Shown here: piece after piece, positions 29,868 through 39,032 of the stretch
Position numbering within the stretch: the first letter of the stretch is position 1
Layout of the letters: each line of letters starts with the position of its first letter
NCBI GenBank assembly: GCA_022538095.1
Contig: JAKYXN010000040.1
Location: 1 to 49,263, forward strand
Length of the DNA: 49,263 nucleotides
Direction of reading: 5' to 3'
DNA from: Puniceicoccaceae bacterium K14
GTDB lineage: Bacteria > Verrucomicrobiota > Verrucomicrobiia > Opitutales > Opitutaceae
Program-made: the position numbers and the translations under genes
The notes under the pieces: generated by a model
What the model saw: the letters and a program-made list of their open reading frames with translations, nothing else
What the model was told of the DNA's origin: nothing
The model's database searches: none

Positions 29868-32800
29868 ATGTCACCCATGAATAAATATCCCAAATATAGA
29901 ATAGCCTTTTCGCTTCTCGCACTCCTGTTAAACTTTGGAACTGCTTACGCCGACCTAGTCATCTCGGAATTCATGGCCTCCAATTCCACGACTATCGTCG
30001 ACGAAGACGGCGAATATTCCGACTGGATAGAAATTCACAATACAGGCAGCGCAAGCGAGAACCTAGAAGGATGGTATCTCACTGATAACGATAACTTTAC
30101 TCCTACCGACTCTTCAACATTTTGGGAATTCCCAGCTCGCACATTAGTGCCCGGACAAAGACTGATTGTATTCGCTTCAGGAAACGACAGAGCCGAAGAC
30201 AGCGGCGAACTCCACACAAACTTTAAACTCTCATCAGATGGCGAGTACTTGGCTCTAATCAAACCAGACGGTACGAGCATCACATCAGAATTCGCACCTG
30301 AGTATCCCCCCCAACAAACTGATATTTCCTACGGGATAGGCCTCTCAACTGGAGAAACCGAGACCTACATTTCTGAACTAAGCCCAGTAAAACTCCGCAT
30401 CCCAAACGATAACTCCGAAGGCTCAGAGTGGTTTGGCGCCGCAAACGCATTCGACGACTCAAACTGGACGGACTCCACAACTGCAATCGGTTTCGATGCC
30501 GGAGCCGGAGCCGCTGGCTTCACTCTCATCGAAAATTTCGATTCACTTAATCAAGGTCCTCTCGACGGCCAAGGCTCTTGGACCAGCTCTACTTCCGAAG
30601 CAATTGTAGACCTCGACCCAGAAAACGTAGGAAATCAAATCGCTAGAATAGGTGGCTCAAACTCTAATACCTACAAGCCGATCAATCTGGCGAACGGTGA
30701 AACAAGCACACTCTTTTTTAGAATTCGCAGAGACGGACCGCTCAATGCCAGCGCAGGCGCTTCCGACTCCAGTTCCCCAAATCAATGGTCAAACTATGAA
30801 GTCCAATTAAACACCCAATTGGACACCATCATGAAAGTACGCGATGGCGGCGGATTCGATGACGTTGATGAATTTGCCGATAACACTTGGTACCTTGTTT
30901 GGATGGTAGTAGACAACGCAGCGGACGATTATCGCGTTTTCATGCAAGGAGGCGCTCTCCAAGAACAAACCCTTCTCGACGACGGCGCCCAAACAGAGTT
31001 CGGATTTCGTAACGGCCCCACCTCAAACGCTCTCGAAACATTCTTCGCCAAATATTCAGACAACAGCGACGGCTTTATGCTGCTAGACGATATTTACGTC
31101 GGTGCGGGTGAAAATCTCGGCACCCCAATCGGAGGCACCGGTTATGCCAGCCTCATTAGCGACGATGGTGACATCGAAGAGCTCATGCTCGACACCAACA
31201 GCTCCGCATATATTCGCATCCCCTTCGATATTGCCGACGTATCTGAAAACACCCTACTAAGCCTTCAAATGCGCTACGACGATGGTTTCATCGCCTACCT
31301 CAACGGAACCGAGGTCGCTAGCCGCAACGCTCCAGCATCCCCTGCATGGAACTCAGCCTCCACAGCAGAACAACTACCAGCGGACGCAATCCAGTTTGAA
31401 GAAATTGATATCACAAGTTTCCTGAGCGAACTAGCTCCAAACACAACAAACATACTCGCTATCCACGGCCTCAACACAACCAACGACGATACCGACTTCC
31501 TAATCTCTCCCAAACTCATAGCTGCCGAATTCTCTACAACGGAGGAAGCCGTCTACTTTCGCGAAGCCACGCCAAATGAAGAGAACGCAGACGGATACAT
31601 TGGTCTAATCGACGATACCAATTTCTCTCATAACCGCGGCTTCTACGAAACCGCATTCAACGTAGAAATCATTTCCACAACCGAGGGAGCAACCATCATC
31701 TACACCACCGATGGCTCAACGCCTTCTCTTCAAAACGGAACTCAAGCCACTTCACCCGCTACAGTTGACATCCTCACCACCACAACCCTCAGAGCCATTG
31801 CCGTAAAAAATGGATACTTACCTACCAATGTAGATACCCAAACCTACATATTCCTCGCAGATGTCATCAATCAAGGCAATAGCCCAGAAGGCTTTCCCTC
31901 AACCTGGCTCGGCAGCAATGGCGGAGGCACCTTTCCCGCTGACTACGAAATGGACCCAGATGTAACTACTGATCCAAACTACTCAGACCGCATTGGCGAT
32001 GCCCTACTCAGCCTTCCTACTATCTCGATCGTCACCGACCAAGAACACTTCTTCGATACATCTACCGGCATTTACCAACGTCCACAACAAAGTGGCTCAG
32101 CATGGGAACGCCCCGTTTCCGTAGAAATCATTCAACCCGATGGCACTCTAGAGAACACTCAAATAGATGCCGGTATTCGTATCCAAGGTGGTCACACAAG
32201 AAATCCTTCAAATAACCCTAAACACTCTTTCCGCCTCATTTTTAAATCCGAGTACGGTGCCAGTAAATTAGAGTACAACCTATTCCCGGACGACCCAGAG
32301 GCCACCCAAGAGTTCGACCAACTCATCCTACGCGGAGCCGGTAACCAATCCTGGCTTCACCACAACACCTTCAAAGGAGACAACCGTGGACGTGCCCAAT
32401 ACGTAAGAGACCAATGGGCGAAAGACGTTCAACTCGACATGGGCCATCCAGGCCTGCGAAACACTCATGCCCACCTCTACATCAACGGAGTCTACTGGGG
32501 CGTTTACAACCCAACCGAGCGAGCCACATCCGGACATGGAGAAGCGTACCTAGGTGGAGATAAAGACGACTACGTCGCCCTCAACTCAGGTGAAGAAGTC
32601 AGTGGCGACGAGCTCGCCCTCACAGAATTTCAAGCACTTGTAGACCTCGCAGACTCCGACATCACCGACTCCATCATCTATGCGCAAATGACTGATATCC
32701 TCGATATCGAAGCATTCGCCGACTATATGATTCTCCAACAATACGCTGGAAACGTAGACTGGCCTCACCACAACTGGTACGCCCTGCGCAATACCGATGG

Positions 32801-34316
32801 AGGCAAATGGTATTTCATTTGTTGGGACAGCGAATTCATCTTCGTCGAGCCCGACGCTAATGTAATCGATCAAAATATTCATGACAGAGAGGGACCACCT
32901 CTCGACATCCTAGACCGACTCATACTCAACGACGAGTTTCGCCTCTTCTTCGCCGACCGTATCCAAAAATACCTATTCAACGACGGTCTACTCACAGAAG
33001 ATAAAATTCTCGAAGCCTGGAATAAACGAAGCGACGAAATCTTCGAGCCACTCGTAGCCGAATCCGCTCGTTGGGGCGACTATCGTCGCGATGTCCACTC
33101 CCGCGGATCTCCCACACCAATTCCACTCTACGATCCAGACGAAGAATGGATGGTCGAGCGCGAACGTTTACTCACTCAGTACTTCCCCTTCCGTACCCAA
33201 ACCGTGATTGATCAATACCGAGCAATAGGATACTTCCCCGAACTTGATGCTCCTGTTCTTTCAACTAATAGCGCAACCGTTGAAGCCGGCTCTACCATAA
33301 GTATAAGTTCACCAGACGGAGGTTCAATCTACTACACAACAGACGGAAGCGACCCACGCCTCTCAGGCAGTGGAAATCCCTCGCCAAACGCTCAAATTTA
33401 CGGTGACGAACTTATAATAAACAACACCCAAACACTACGAGCCCGCGTCTTATCAGGCGGAGAATGGTCACCCATTATAGAGGCCACTTATCAACTCGCC
33501 CTCGACTCAATCTACGAGAGTCTAGTCGTATCCGAAATTATGTACAATTTGGACGGACCAGACGACGCAGAATTCATCGAGCTCTACAACGTTGGTACCG
33601 AAACGATAGATCTCACCGGAGTCTCCTTCAGCGAAGGAATCGAATTTCAATTCGCCGATGGCTATCAGCTCGCTCCAAGCGCTTACACACTTATCGTTCG
33701 AGATGAAACCGCCTTCATAGAGCAATTCGGCAGCAACCACCCAATAGCCGGCGTATTCGCCAACGATACCGCCCTAGACAACGGAGGCGAAACCATCACC
33801 CTCGTCACAGCCGACCTAAGCGTCATCCAATCATTCACATACGATGATAGCGACCCTTGGCCCTCAACTCCCGATGGCGATGGTTTCAGTCTTGAACTCA
33901 TCAACCCTGAAAGTAGACCCGACCACACCAACCCAGCAAACTGGCAAGCCAGTGCTCAGGTAGGAGGTACGCCAGCAATCACCTTCGACGGCAATGACAC
34001 AGACGACCTCGATAACGACGGAGCTCCCGCACTTCTCGAATACATTCAAGGGACCTCAGACGACGATGCCAATGACCAAGGTATGGCCTTCTTCATTTTC
34101 GAAAGCGAAGGCTCCCGCTTCCTCTCAATACTCGTGAACCCAGCGCTTCGCTCTCGTTTAACAATCCTCAGTTCGACTAATCTCGAATCCGAGGAACCCG
34201 CGGACAGTCTACTCGAACTCCAATCCAAAACGCCATCGGGCAACAGTGGACAAGAAATCGAGCTCTATAAAATCATGGACAACAATACCCACTTCTTCCG
34301 CCTAAAAGCCGAATAA
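29868..34316 (+). CDS. Giant secreted CotH/lamin-tail protein
   Basis: A 1482-residue secreted protein with a signal peptide ending near TAYA (an ATG at 29877 is an equally good start). A lamin-tail domain opens it (LVISEFMASNS...DWIEIHNTG). Beta-sandwich segments follow, and a chitobiase C-terminal-like module (IIYTTDGSTPSLQNG, about residue 605). The CotH-kinase-like core comes next (~710-1000: ISIVTDQ, RIQGGHTR, SWLHHNTF, YFICWDSEFIF), then a second TTDGSDP module and a second lamin-tail domain (VVSEIMYNLDG). CotH proteins are atypical protein kinases of bacterial spore coats; in this phylum such fusions are common surface proteins of unknown role. Length and modular build suggest a cell-surface or matrix function. 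Confidence 0.85.
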   Translation: MSPMNKYPKYRIAFSLLALLLNFGTAYADLVISEFMASNSTTIVDEDGEYSDWIEIHNTGSASENLEGWYLTDNDNFTPTDSSTFWEFPARTLVPGQRLIVFASGNDRAEDSGELHTNFKLSSDGEYLALIKPDGTSITSEFAPEYPPQQTDISYGIGLSTGETETYISELSPVKLRIPNDNSEGSEWFGAANAFDDSNWTDSTTAIGFDAGAGAAGFTLIENFDSLNQGPLDGQGSWTSSTSEAIVDLDPENVGNQIARIGGSNSNTYKPINLANGETSTLFFRIRRDGPLNASAGASDSSSPNQWSNYEVQLNTQLDTIMKVRDGGGFDDVDEFADNTWYLVWMVVDNAADDYRVFMQGGALQEQTLLDDGAQTEFGFRNGPTSNALETFFAKYSDNSDGFMLLDDIYVGAGENLGTPIGGTGYASLISDDGDIEELMLDTNSSAYIRIPFDIADVSENTLLSLQMRYDDGFIAYLNGTEVASRNAPASPAWNSASTAEQLPADAIQFEEIDITSFLSELAPNTTNILAIHGLNTTNDDTDFLISPKLIAAEFSTTEEAVYFREATPNEENADGYIGLIDDTNFSHNRGFYETAFNVEIISTTEGATIIYTTDGSTPSLQNGTQATSPATVDILTTTTLRAIAVKNGYLPTNVDTQTYIFLADVINQGNSPEGFPSTWLGSNGGGTFPADYEMDPDVTTDPNYSDRIGDALLSLPTISIVTDQEHFFDTSTGIYQRPQQSGSAWERPVSVEIIQPDGTLENTQIDAGIRIQGGHTRNPSNNPKHSFRLIFKSEYGASKLEYNLFPDDPEATQEFDQLILRGAGNQSWLHHNTFKGDNRGRAQYVRDQWAKDVQLDMGHPGLRNTHAHLYINGVYWGVYNPTERATSGHGEAYLGGDKDDYVALNSGEEVSGDELALTEFQALVDLADSDITDSIIYAQMTDILDIEAFADYMILQQYAGNVDWPHHNWYALRNTDGGKWYFICWDSEFIFVEPDANVIDQNIHDREGPPLDILDRLILNDEFRLFFADRIQKYLFNDGLLTEDKILEAWNKRSDEIFEPLVAESARWGDYRRDVHSRGSPTPIPLYDPDEEWMVERERLLTQYFPFRTQTVIDQYRAIGYFPELDAPVLSTNSATVEAGSTISISSPDGGSIYYTTDGSDPRLSGSGNPSPNAQIYGDELIINNTQTLRARVLSGGEWSPIIEATYQLALDSIYESLVVSEIMYNLDGPDDAEFIELYNVGTETIDLTGVSFSEGIEFQFADGYQLAPSAYTLIVRDETAFIEQFGSNHPIAGVFANDTALDNGGETITLVTADLSVIQSFTYDDSDPWPSTPDGDGFSLELINPESRPDHTNPANWQASAQVGGTPAITFDGNDTDDLDNDGAPALLEYIQGTSDDDANDQGMAFFIFESEGSRFLSILVNPALRSRLTILSSTNLESEEPADSLLELQSKTPSGNSGQEIELYKIMDNNTHFFRLKAE

Positions 34317-34392
34317 GCAAAGCACCGAAGCTTAAATAGCCTTCCCCACTCACTCCTAGGAATAAATTCACTCGCCGGCACTCTTATCTTCT

Positions 34393-35757
34393 ATGAGAAA
34401 GGCGAAAACAATTTTTCTAGGAGTGATGCTCATCGGGCTCTTTTCCGTCTCGTCCCGCAGCGAGCCACTCGAAGGCTCCCATGTGCCAATTCACATCTTC
34501 TTCGACCTTATCCACACAGATAAAGCAAAGCGCAAAGCAGCCTCCAAACAAGTCTCGGAAAACTGGCACGATTCCTACACCCCTATTCTCATAGAACTGC
34601 TTCGCGTCGTTCACGGAAGCCCCAAAGCCAACGGAATCTGGAAGATCATAGAGAAACAAACCCCTGGAGGATTTGAGCAAAGCATGGACCGTGCATTCTA
34701 TTGGTCATGGCAAAACGAGTACGACCCGCATCCCGACTACGCCGCTTTCAAAGCAATCCACTACACGAGAATCGATCGCCGATTTTTCAACTACTTCGAC
34801 CATCATACGGAAAACGCGACGATTCGACTCGATGAAATCCGCTGGGGAGGCGTCGTGCGCGATGGCATTCCTCCGCTCAACCGACCCAAGATGATCTCGG
34901 CTCCAGAAGCCGACTACTTAAAAGACAGCAACATCGTATTCGGCGTTGAAATCAACGGCGATGCCCGAGCTTACCCCAAACGCATTCTCGCATGGCACGA
35001 AATGTTTAAAGACGTCATCGGCGGCATATCCATAAATGGAGTCTACTGTACCCTTTGCGGAACTGTCATCGTATACAAAACCGAACATAAAGGCATTCAC
35101 CACGAGCTCGGAACCAGTGGCTTTCTCTATCGATCAAACAAGCTCATGTACGACCAAGCCACCGAATCGCTCTGGAACACCCTCGATGGCGAACCCGTCG
35201 TCGGCCCACTCGTAGGTCAAGGAATCAAGCTAGAACCTCTCTATCTAGTCACCACAACTTGGGGAGAATGGAAAAAGCGTCACCCAGAAACATCCGTACT
35301 GTCTTTGGAAACTGGCTTCAGACGCGACTATGGCGAAGGAGTCGCTTACAATGACTACTTCTCTACAGACGACATTATGTTCACCACCCCCTTTCGCGAC
35401 AAGAGATTGAAAAACAAAGACGAAGTATTCGTCCTCCGCTTCGGCAGACCCTTCGACGAAGGACGCGCTTATTCTGTACGTCATCTAAAGAAAAAGAAAA
35501 TAGTACACGACACCTACGGAGGCACCCCCTATGTCCTAATCTCCGACCAAAGTGGAGCCATTCGCACCTACGAAAGTGGAGGACACACATTTTCTTACAA
35601 ACGCGACATTTTATTGGATACTAATGGAAGCAAATGGAAATTAAGCGAAGCCCATCTCTCCAACGAAAACGGCGAAACGCTCCAACGACTCCCCTCCCAC
35701 CGCGCCTTCTGGTTCGGCTGGCACGCCGCCAACCCTGACACAGAACTCATAAAATAA
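34393..35757 (+). CDS. DUF3179-domain secreted protein
   Basis: A 454-residue protein with a signal peptide (hydrophobic residues 6-20). The DUF3179 family signature is clear: IVFGVEINGDARAYPKRIL, AWHEMFKDVIGG and the Cys-containing YCTLCGTVIVY, followed by GTSGFLYRSN and ESLWNTLDGEPVVGP. The family is widespread in bacteria and archaea and its function is unknown; the conserved Cys-x-x-Cys pair could bind metal or form a disulfide. It starts 76 bases after the CotH gene on the same strand and may be cotranscribed. It does not look like part of the lasso cluster. Confidence 0.85.
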   Translation: MRKAKTIFLGVMLIGLFSVSSRSEPLEGSHVPIHIFFDLIHTDKAKRKAASKQVSENWHDSYTPILIELLRVVHGSPKANGIWKIIEKQTPGGFEQSMDRAFYWSWQNEYDPHPDYAAFKAIHYTRIDRRFFNYFDHHTENATIRLDEIRWGGVVRDGIPPLNRPKMISAPEADYLKDSNIVFGVEINGDARAYPKRILAWHEMFKDVIGGISINGVYCTLCGTVIVYKTEHKGIHHELGTSGFLYRSNKLMYDQATESLWNTLDGEPVVGPLVGQGIKLEPLYLVTTTWGEWKKRHPETSVLSLETGFRRDYGEGVAYNDYFSTDDIMFTTPFRDKRLKNKDEVFVLRFGRPFDEGRAYSVRHLKKKKIVHDTYGGTPYVLISDQSGAIRTYESGGHTFSYKRDILLDTNGSKWKLSEAHLSNENGETLQRLPSHRAFWFGWHAANPDTELIK

Positions 35758-36297
35758 TCTCACCACTCCCCATTCAAATTTCACAATTCACTCCTTACAC
35801 TTCACCGCCCAATCCGGAAGAATATACCCTTGAAGTCGTCTTTCCACTATTCTCAATCTCAAGCCCCGCAAGCAAAGCCACCCATCGTCGCGTCATCCAC
35901 CCGATACCAAGGAACAGAGCGACGACACTCGAGGAGTAACGCGAACAAGACATTTGCAGGACAATCTCTGCCAACCCCACTCAAATGGGCACTGGTTTAA
36001 GAAAAAATTGGATCTATACGCCATATTCAGGCGTTTGCAGAGAGATTCCATCTGGGTTGGAAATCAGAAAGATGGCGACGGTCAACAGAAAGGTCATAAA
36101 GAGCTGTTTCGAAAAAGTTGATCCTTTTGAATACACGCGCTCAAAATACCTGAGCGATCGATAAGGCCTCAATAGTCTCAAATTTTGGACAATTTTCTCG
36201 CCCTACAGCCAAACACGAGAAACCATCTAACGCTCCCTATTAACTGAAATAACCATTCCAAACCCATAGAAGCCAAAGCTATAATCCGGCTGAGTGA
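35758..36297. other. Intergenic stretch before the lasso cluster
   Basis: About 540 bases with no supported gene. Minus-strand frames here (for example 35795-35980) and a 30-codon + frame at 36072 have no recognisable features, and none shows a lasso leader pattern. From 36298 the + frame that becomes the first kinase is open. Confidence 0.45.
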
Positions 36298-36474
36298 CTC
36301 GCTCCAATAAACCGTAGATTCGCCGACAATAAGTTTTCTCACACACAGCCACTCTATTTTCCAAGCAAGCTGAATCGAAAATATCACTACACCTGTTACG
36401 GGACTCGCCTCTCTTGTACGTTCCCATGCCATGAACTCCAAGAAATAGCCCCTCAGAGTCCACACGACATTGAG

Positions 36475-37272
36475 GTGATCGAAGGAAAAACTCCAAATGA
36501 ACTCGAAAACCCCACTCGAGTCGCCAACCGATTCTCCATCGCCCCCGGACAATTACTCCTGCAAGTCGATCGCGTCGCTCGCTTTTGGGTGACCAATGGC
36601 AATAAGATAACAATCCAACGCTCACCTGATGCCTCCCATGACGACATACGCGTTTACTTATATGGCACCGCATTGGGAGCCGCCATTCTTCAGCGGGGAC
36701 AAGTGCCCCTCCACGCCACAACCGTCATCAAAGACGACAAAGCGATTGCCTTTACCGGTGCGAGCGGGGCAGGCAAGTCCACCCTAGCACATACTCTCAT
36801 AAACCGAGGATGGAAACTCGTTTGCGACGACGTTACAGTCCTAACCACTACAAACGACATCCTCCATGCTCAACCCGGATTCCCTTCCATAAAGCTCTGG
36901 CGCGACGTCCTAGAAGCTTCTCACCCAGACGTATCCAAACTAAAGGAAATCCGCGTTCAAGTTGACAAATTTCACTGGGATTCCAAGAGCAGTTTCTACG
37001 CTCAGCCTGCCCGGCTCCATGCAATAATCGGATTACTTCCCTACAACGAAGAGTCACTTAAAATAGAATCTCTCCGAGGCTTTAGAAAGTTCAAGTTCCT
37101 TACTCGAAATACCTACCGCCAGCAGATGATCGAGGGAATGGCAGACACTAGTAAGATCTTCAAAATGTGGTCAGAAACTCTAGAACAAATAAAGTTCTGG
37201 AAAATCCATCGCCCCAAATCTCCACTAAGACCTGAGCTTCTCGCAGACGCCATAGAAAAACTCATCCAATGA
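36475..37272 (+). CDS. HPr-kinase-like P-loop protein of lasso cluster (start unresolved)
   Basis: A 265-residue frame from GTG 36475 with an HPr kinase/phosphorylase-like fold: an N-terminal cap region, LHATTV, Walker A FTGASGAGKSTL (about residues 96-107) and the following NRGWKLVCDDVTVL. Relatives in lasso clusters (the PadeK/ThcoK type) phosphorylate the C-terminal Ser of the precursor. Comparison with the second kinase at 41367 shows that homology continues upstream of the GTG: YGTRLSCTFPCHELQEIAP (36397-36453) matches FGINLASEIELPELLPIDF. That upstream frame is open from 36298 but has no ATG, GTG or TTG before 36475; CTG 36370 is one candidate. The N-terminus may therefore use a rare start or be damaged. 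Confidence 0.75.
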   Translation: MIEGKTPNELENPTRVANRFSIAPGQLLLQVDRVARFWVTNGNKITIQRSPDASHDDIRVYLYGTALGAAILQRGQVPLHATTVIKDDKAIAFTGASGAGKSTLAHTLINRGWKLVCDDVTVLTTTNDILHAQPGFPSIKLWRDVLEASHPDVSKLKEIRVQVDKFHWDSKSSFYAQPARLHAIIGLLPYNEESLKIESLRGFRKFKFLTRNTYRQQMIEGMADTSKIFKMWSETLEQIKFWKIHRPKSPLRPELLADAIEKLIQ

Positions 37273-37279
37273 AAACATG

Positions 37280-37299
37280 TTGAATAACCTCTTATTCAA
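37280..37299. terminator. Inverted repeat between convergent genes, possible terminator
   Basis: TTGAATAA (37280-37287) and TTATTCAA (37292-37299) are perfect complements around CCTC, between the convergent kinase and ATP-grasp genes. The minus-strand side is followed by CATGTTTTC, the plus side lacks a T run. It may end the ATP-grasp transcript. Confidence 0.4.
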
Positions 37300-37397
37300 T
37301 GAGCGGAAACACAGTGTCCCACGCACTTCTTGCGGTGCTAATTAGCCATAACCAAGAAGGACCTAACTGGAAATTTTCGACAAAACAAGAACCCCAA

Positions 37398-38750
37398 TCA
37401 TTTAAACTTAGCCAACAGAGCATCCCATAACACAGTCTGTCTCAAAGGGCGTTGAGGCGGAAACTGATGAGCAGCCAACGCACACCCAGTGTTTCCCTCA
37501 ATCAACACGGGTCCACAGGAAGTAAACACAAGGTCCCACCCTACGACTAGCAACCCCGGAAACGCAGTATGCGCTTTGCGGACGAGAGCCATCCCTTCCT
37601 CCCAGTGCGGGACCACCCGCCCAACAATAGGAGCTCCGCTCAATGGGTGTTTTCCTGTATCCAAAATATATTGATTTCTCCCAAGGATGGCGGTCAAAGC
37701 TCCAGAAGCAATATCTACCGCCACAAATACGACCACCTCCCGCCAATCCGCATCCTTAGCCTTTTCAATCGGCAACTGAGCAATAGGGGCTAAAACCTCA
37801 ACCCGTCCATCCACAAGAACAGTCAACACTCGAAAAACAACCACACCGCCATTTGAAAGATCATCCAGCTCCGGATGGTTCCTCAAACAAGGCTGCACAA
37901 GATATTCCCGAGACGCCGACAATAGACTCACTCGATCAGATAGAGCCTCAGCAGTGAGAACCGTATCCTGAAATGCCCGACTAAATCCTTCCGCTGTCCA
38001 ATCCCAGCGCTCGACTCCCTCGGAGCGCGACCCAATCCGAGGCTTGAAAATAAGCGAATCGCGATACCCTTTTAACACCAAATCGAGCGAAGAGCGGCCT
38101 TCCCCAACAATCGCTAGATTAGAAACTGCCTCGATACCGCGTTTCTGGCAAATAACAGAAAACGCCTCTTTATCGCTTAGAATTTCGGTCTCCCTGCACT
38201 CATTCGCTTTCGCCAACAAAGGTAAGACTAGCGCCTCACTCACATAGTCCCGGAATGAGTTAGAACCCGCACCCTCACCCACTAATTCGAAGCGGTGAAT
38301 ATCGATTGGGTTGAGGCGATACCGCAGCGCAATTCTCACCAAACAGAAAAAATAGCGGCCTTTCCTTCCACTACTCCAGCCACTGCGTTTTCCGAAACGG
38401 CTAGTCAAGCGCCACGCCCGACCAACTACAACCATTGGCCACAGGATAAATGATCCAACAATCGCCCCGAATGCTAAAGGGATCGAAATCTGTTTAAACA
38501 ATAGTTTAACACGTTGGTTCCACAGCCTAGCCCACAGCAGATCACTCCGCCCAAACACCGGATGACAAGGCAAACTTCTCAAATACAGCCTTATCCTGCG
38601 TGGTAGATAAATAGACATTGCCAATACACACTGTCCAATCATGAATAACTTTAAAGACAAAAGACCCAACCCACCACAAGAGTATCCAAACACCACTGCC
38701 GCGGCCTCTATCTGTAATCCACAGATAAACAACCCCATAAGGGCCATCAC
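37398..38750 (-). CDS. Membrane-associated ATP-grasp protein (sugar-transfer-associated type)
   Basis: A 450-residue protein on the minus strand (GTG 38750; ATG one codon later). Residues ~1-50 and ~85-115 are hydrophobic, implying membrane attachment. The C-terminal ~250 residues are an ATP-grasp domain of the PF14397 type: LIFKPRIGSRSEGVE, EYLVQPCLRNHPEL, VVFRVLTVLVDG, and the metal-binding end VGWDLVFTSCGPVLIEGNTG. ATP-grasp enzymes activate a carboxylate through an acyl phosphate and join it to an amine or another nucleophile. It is enclosed by lasso genes, so it may ligate something to the acidic peptide or act in an unrelated glycan pathway. Neither is proven. Confidence 0.8.
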   Translation of the reverse strand: MMALMGLFICGLQIEAAAVVFGYSCGGLGLLSLKLFMIGQCVLAMSIYLPRRIRLYLRSLPCHPVFGRSDLLWARLWNQRVKLLFKQISIPLAFGAIVGSFILWPMVVVGRAWRLTSRFGKRSGWSSGRKGRYFFCLVRIALRYRLNPIDIHRFELVGEGAGSNSFRDYVSEALVLPLLAKANECRETEILSDKEAFSVICQKRGIEAVSNLAIVGEGRSSLDLVLKGYRDSLIFKPRIGSRSEGVERWDWTAEGFSRAFQDTVLTAEALSDRVSLLSASREYLVQPCLRNHPELDDLSNGGVVVFRVLTVLVDGRVEVLAPIAQLPIEKAKDADWREVVVFVAVDIASGALTAILGRNQYILDTGKHPLSGAPIVGRVVPHWEEGMALVRKAHTAFPGLLVVGWDLVFTSCGPVLIEGNTGCALAAHQFPPQRPLRQTVLWDALLAKFK

Positions 38751-39032
38751 AAAATGGCCCTCAACATGATGACCAAAAGGAACAATAAAACCTTATCAAC
38801 CAACATTGATGGTGAAACGATTCTCACTGCACGGCGAAAGTGAAAAATATTTCAATCTCACTACTGCACGCAGCTCAATTGGGCTTCTCCTAGATAAGCA
38901 CCTCGCCTTAAAAAACTCACTTGCTCGGCTCACCTCTCCGTTCATTGGATATTATAATCTGATGCTGACTGAGTCTCAGATCTAAATCCAAATTTTGGTC
39001 AACCGGGTTAGCCTCTTTTCAATAAAACACTG

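Noticed and set aside
36227-36721. 164-codon minus-strand frame over the first kinase
   Set aside because: It lies antisense to a gene with a clear Walker A motif and family alignment, and its own product has no recognisable features.
38953-38958. TATAAT box upstream of the cyclase gene
   Set aside because: No acceptable -35 element at 16-18 bases upstream, so it is not supported as a promoter.
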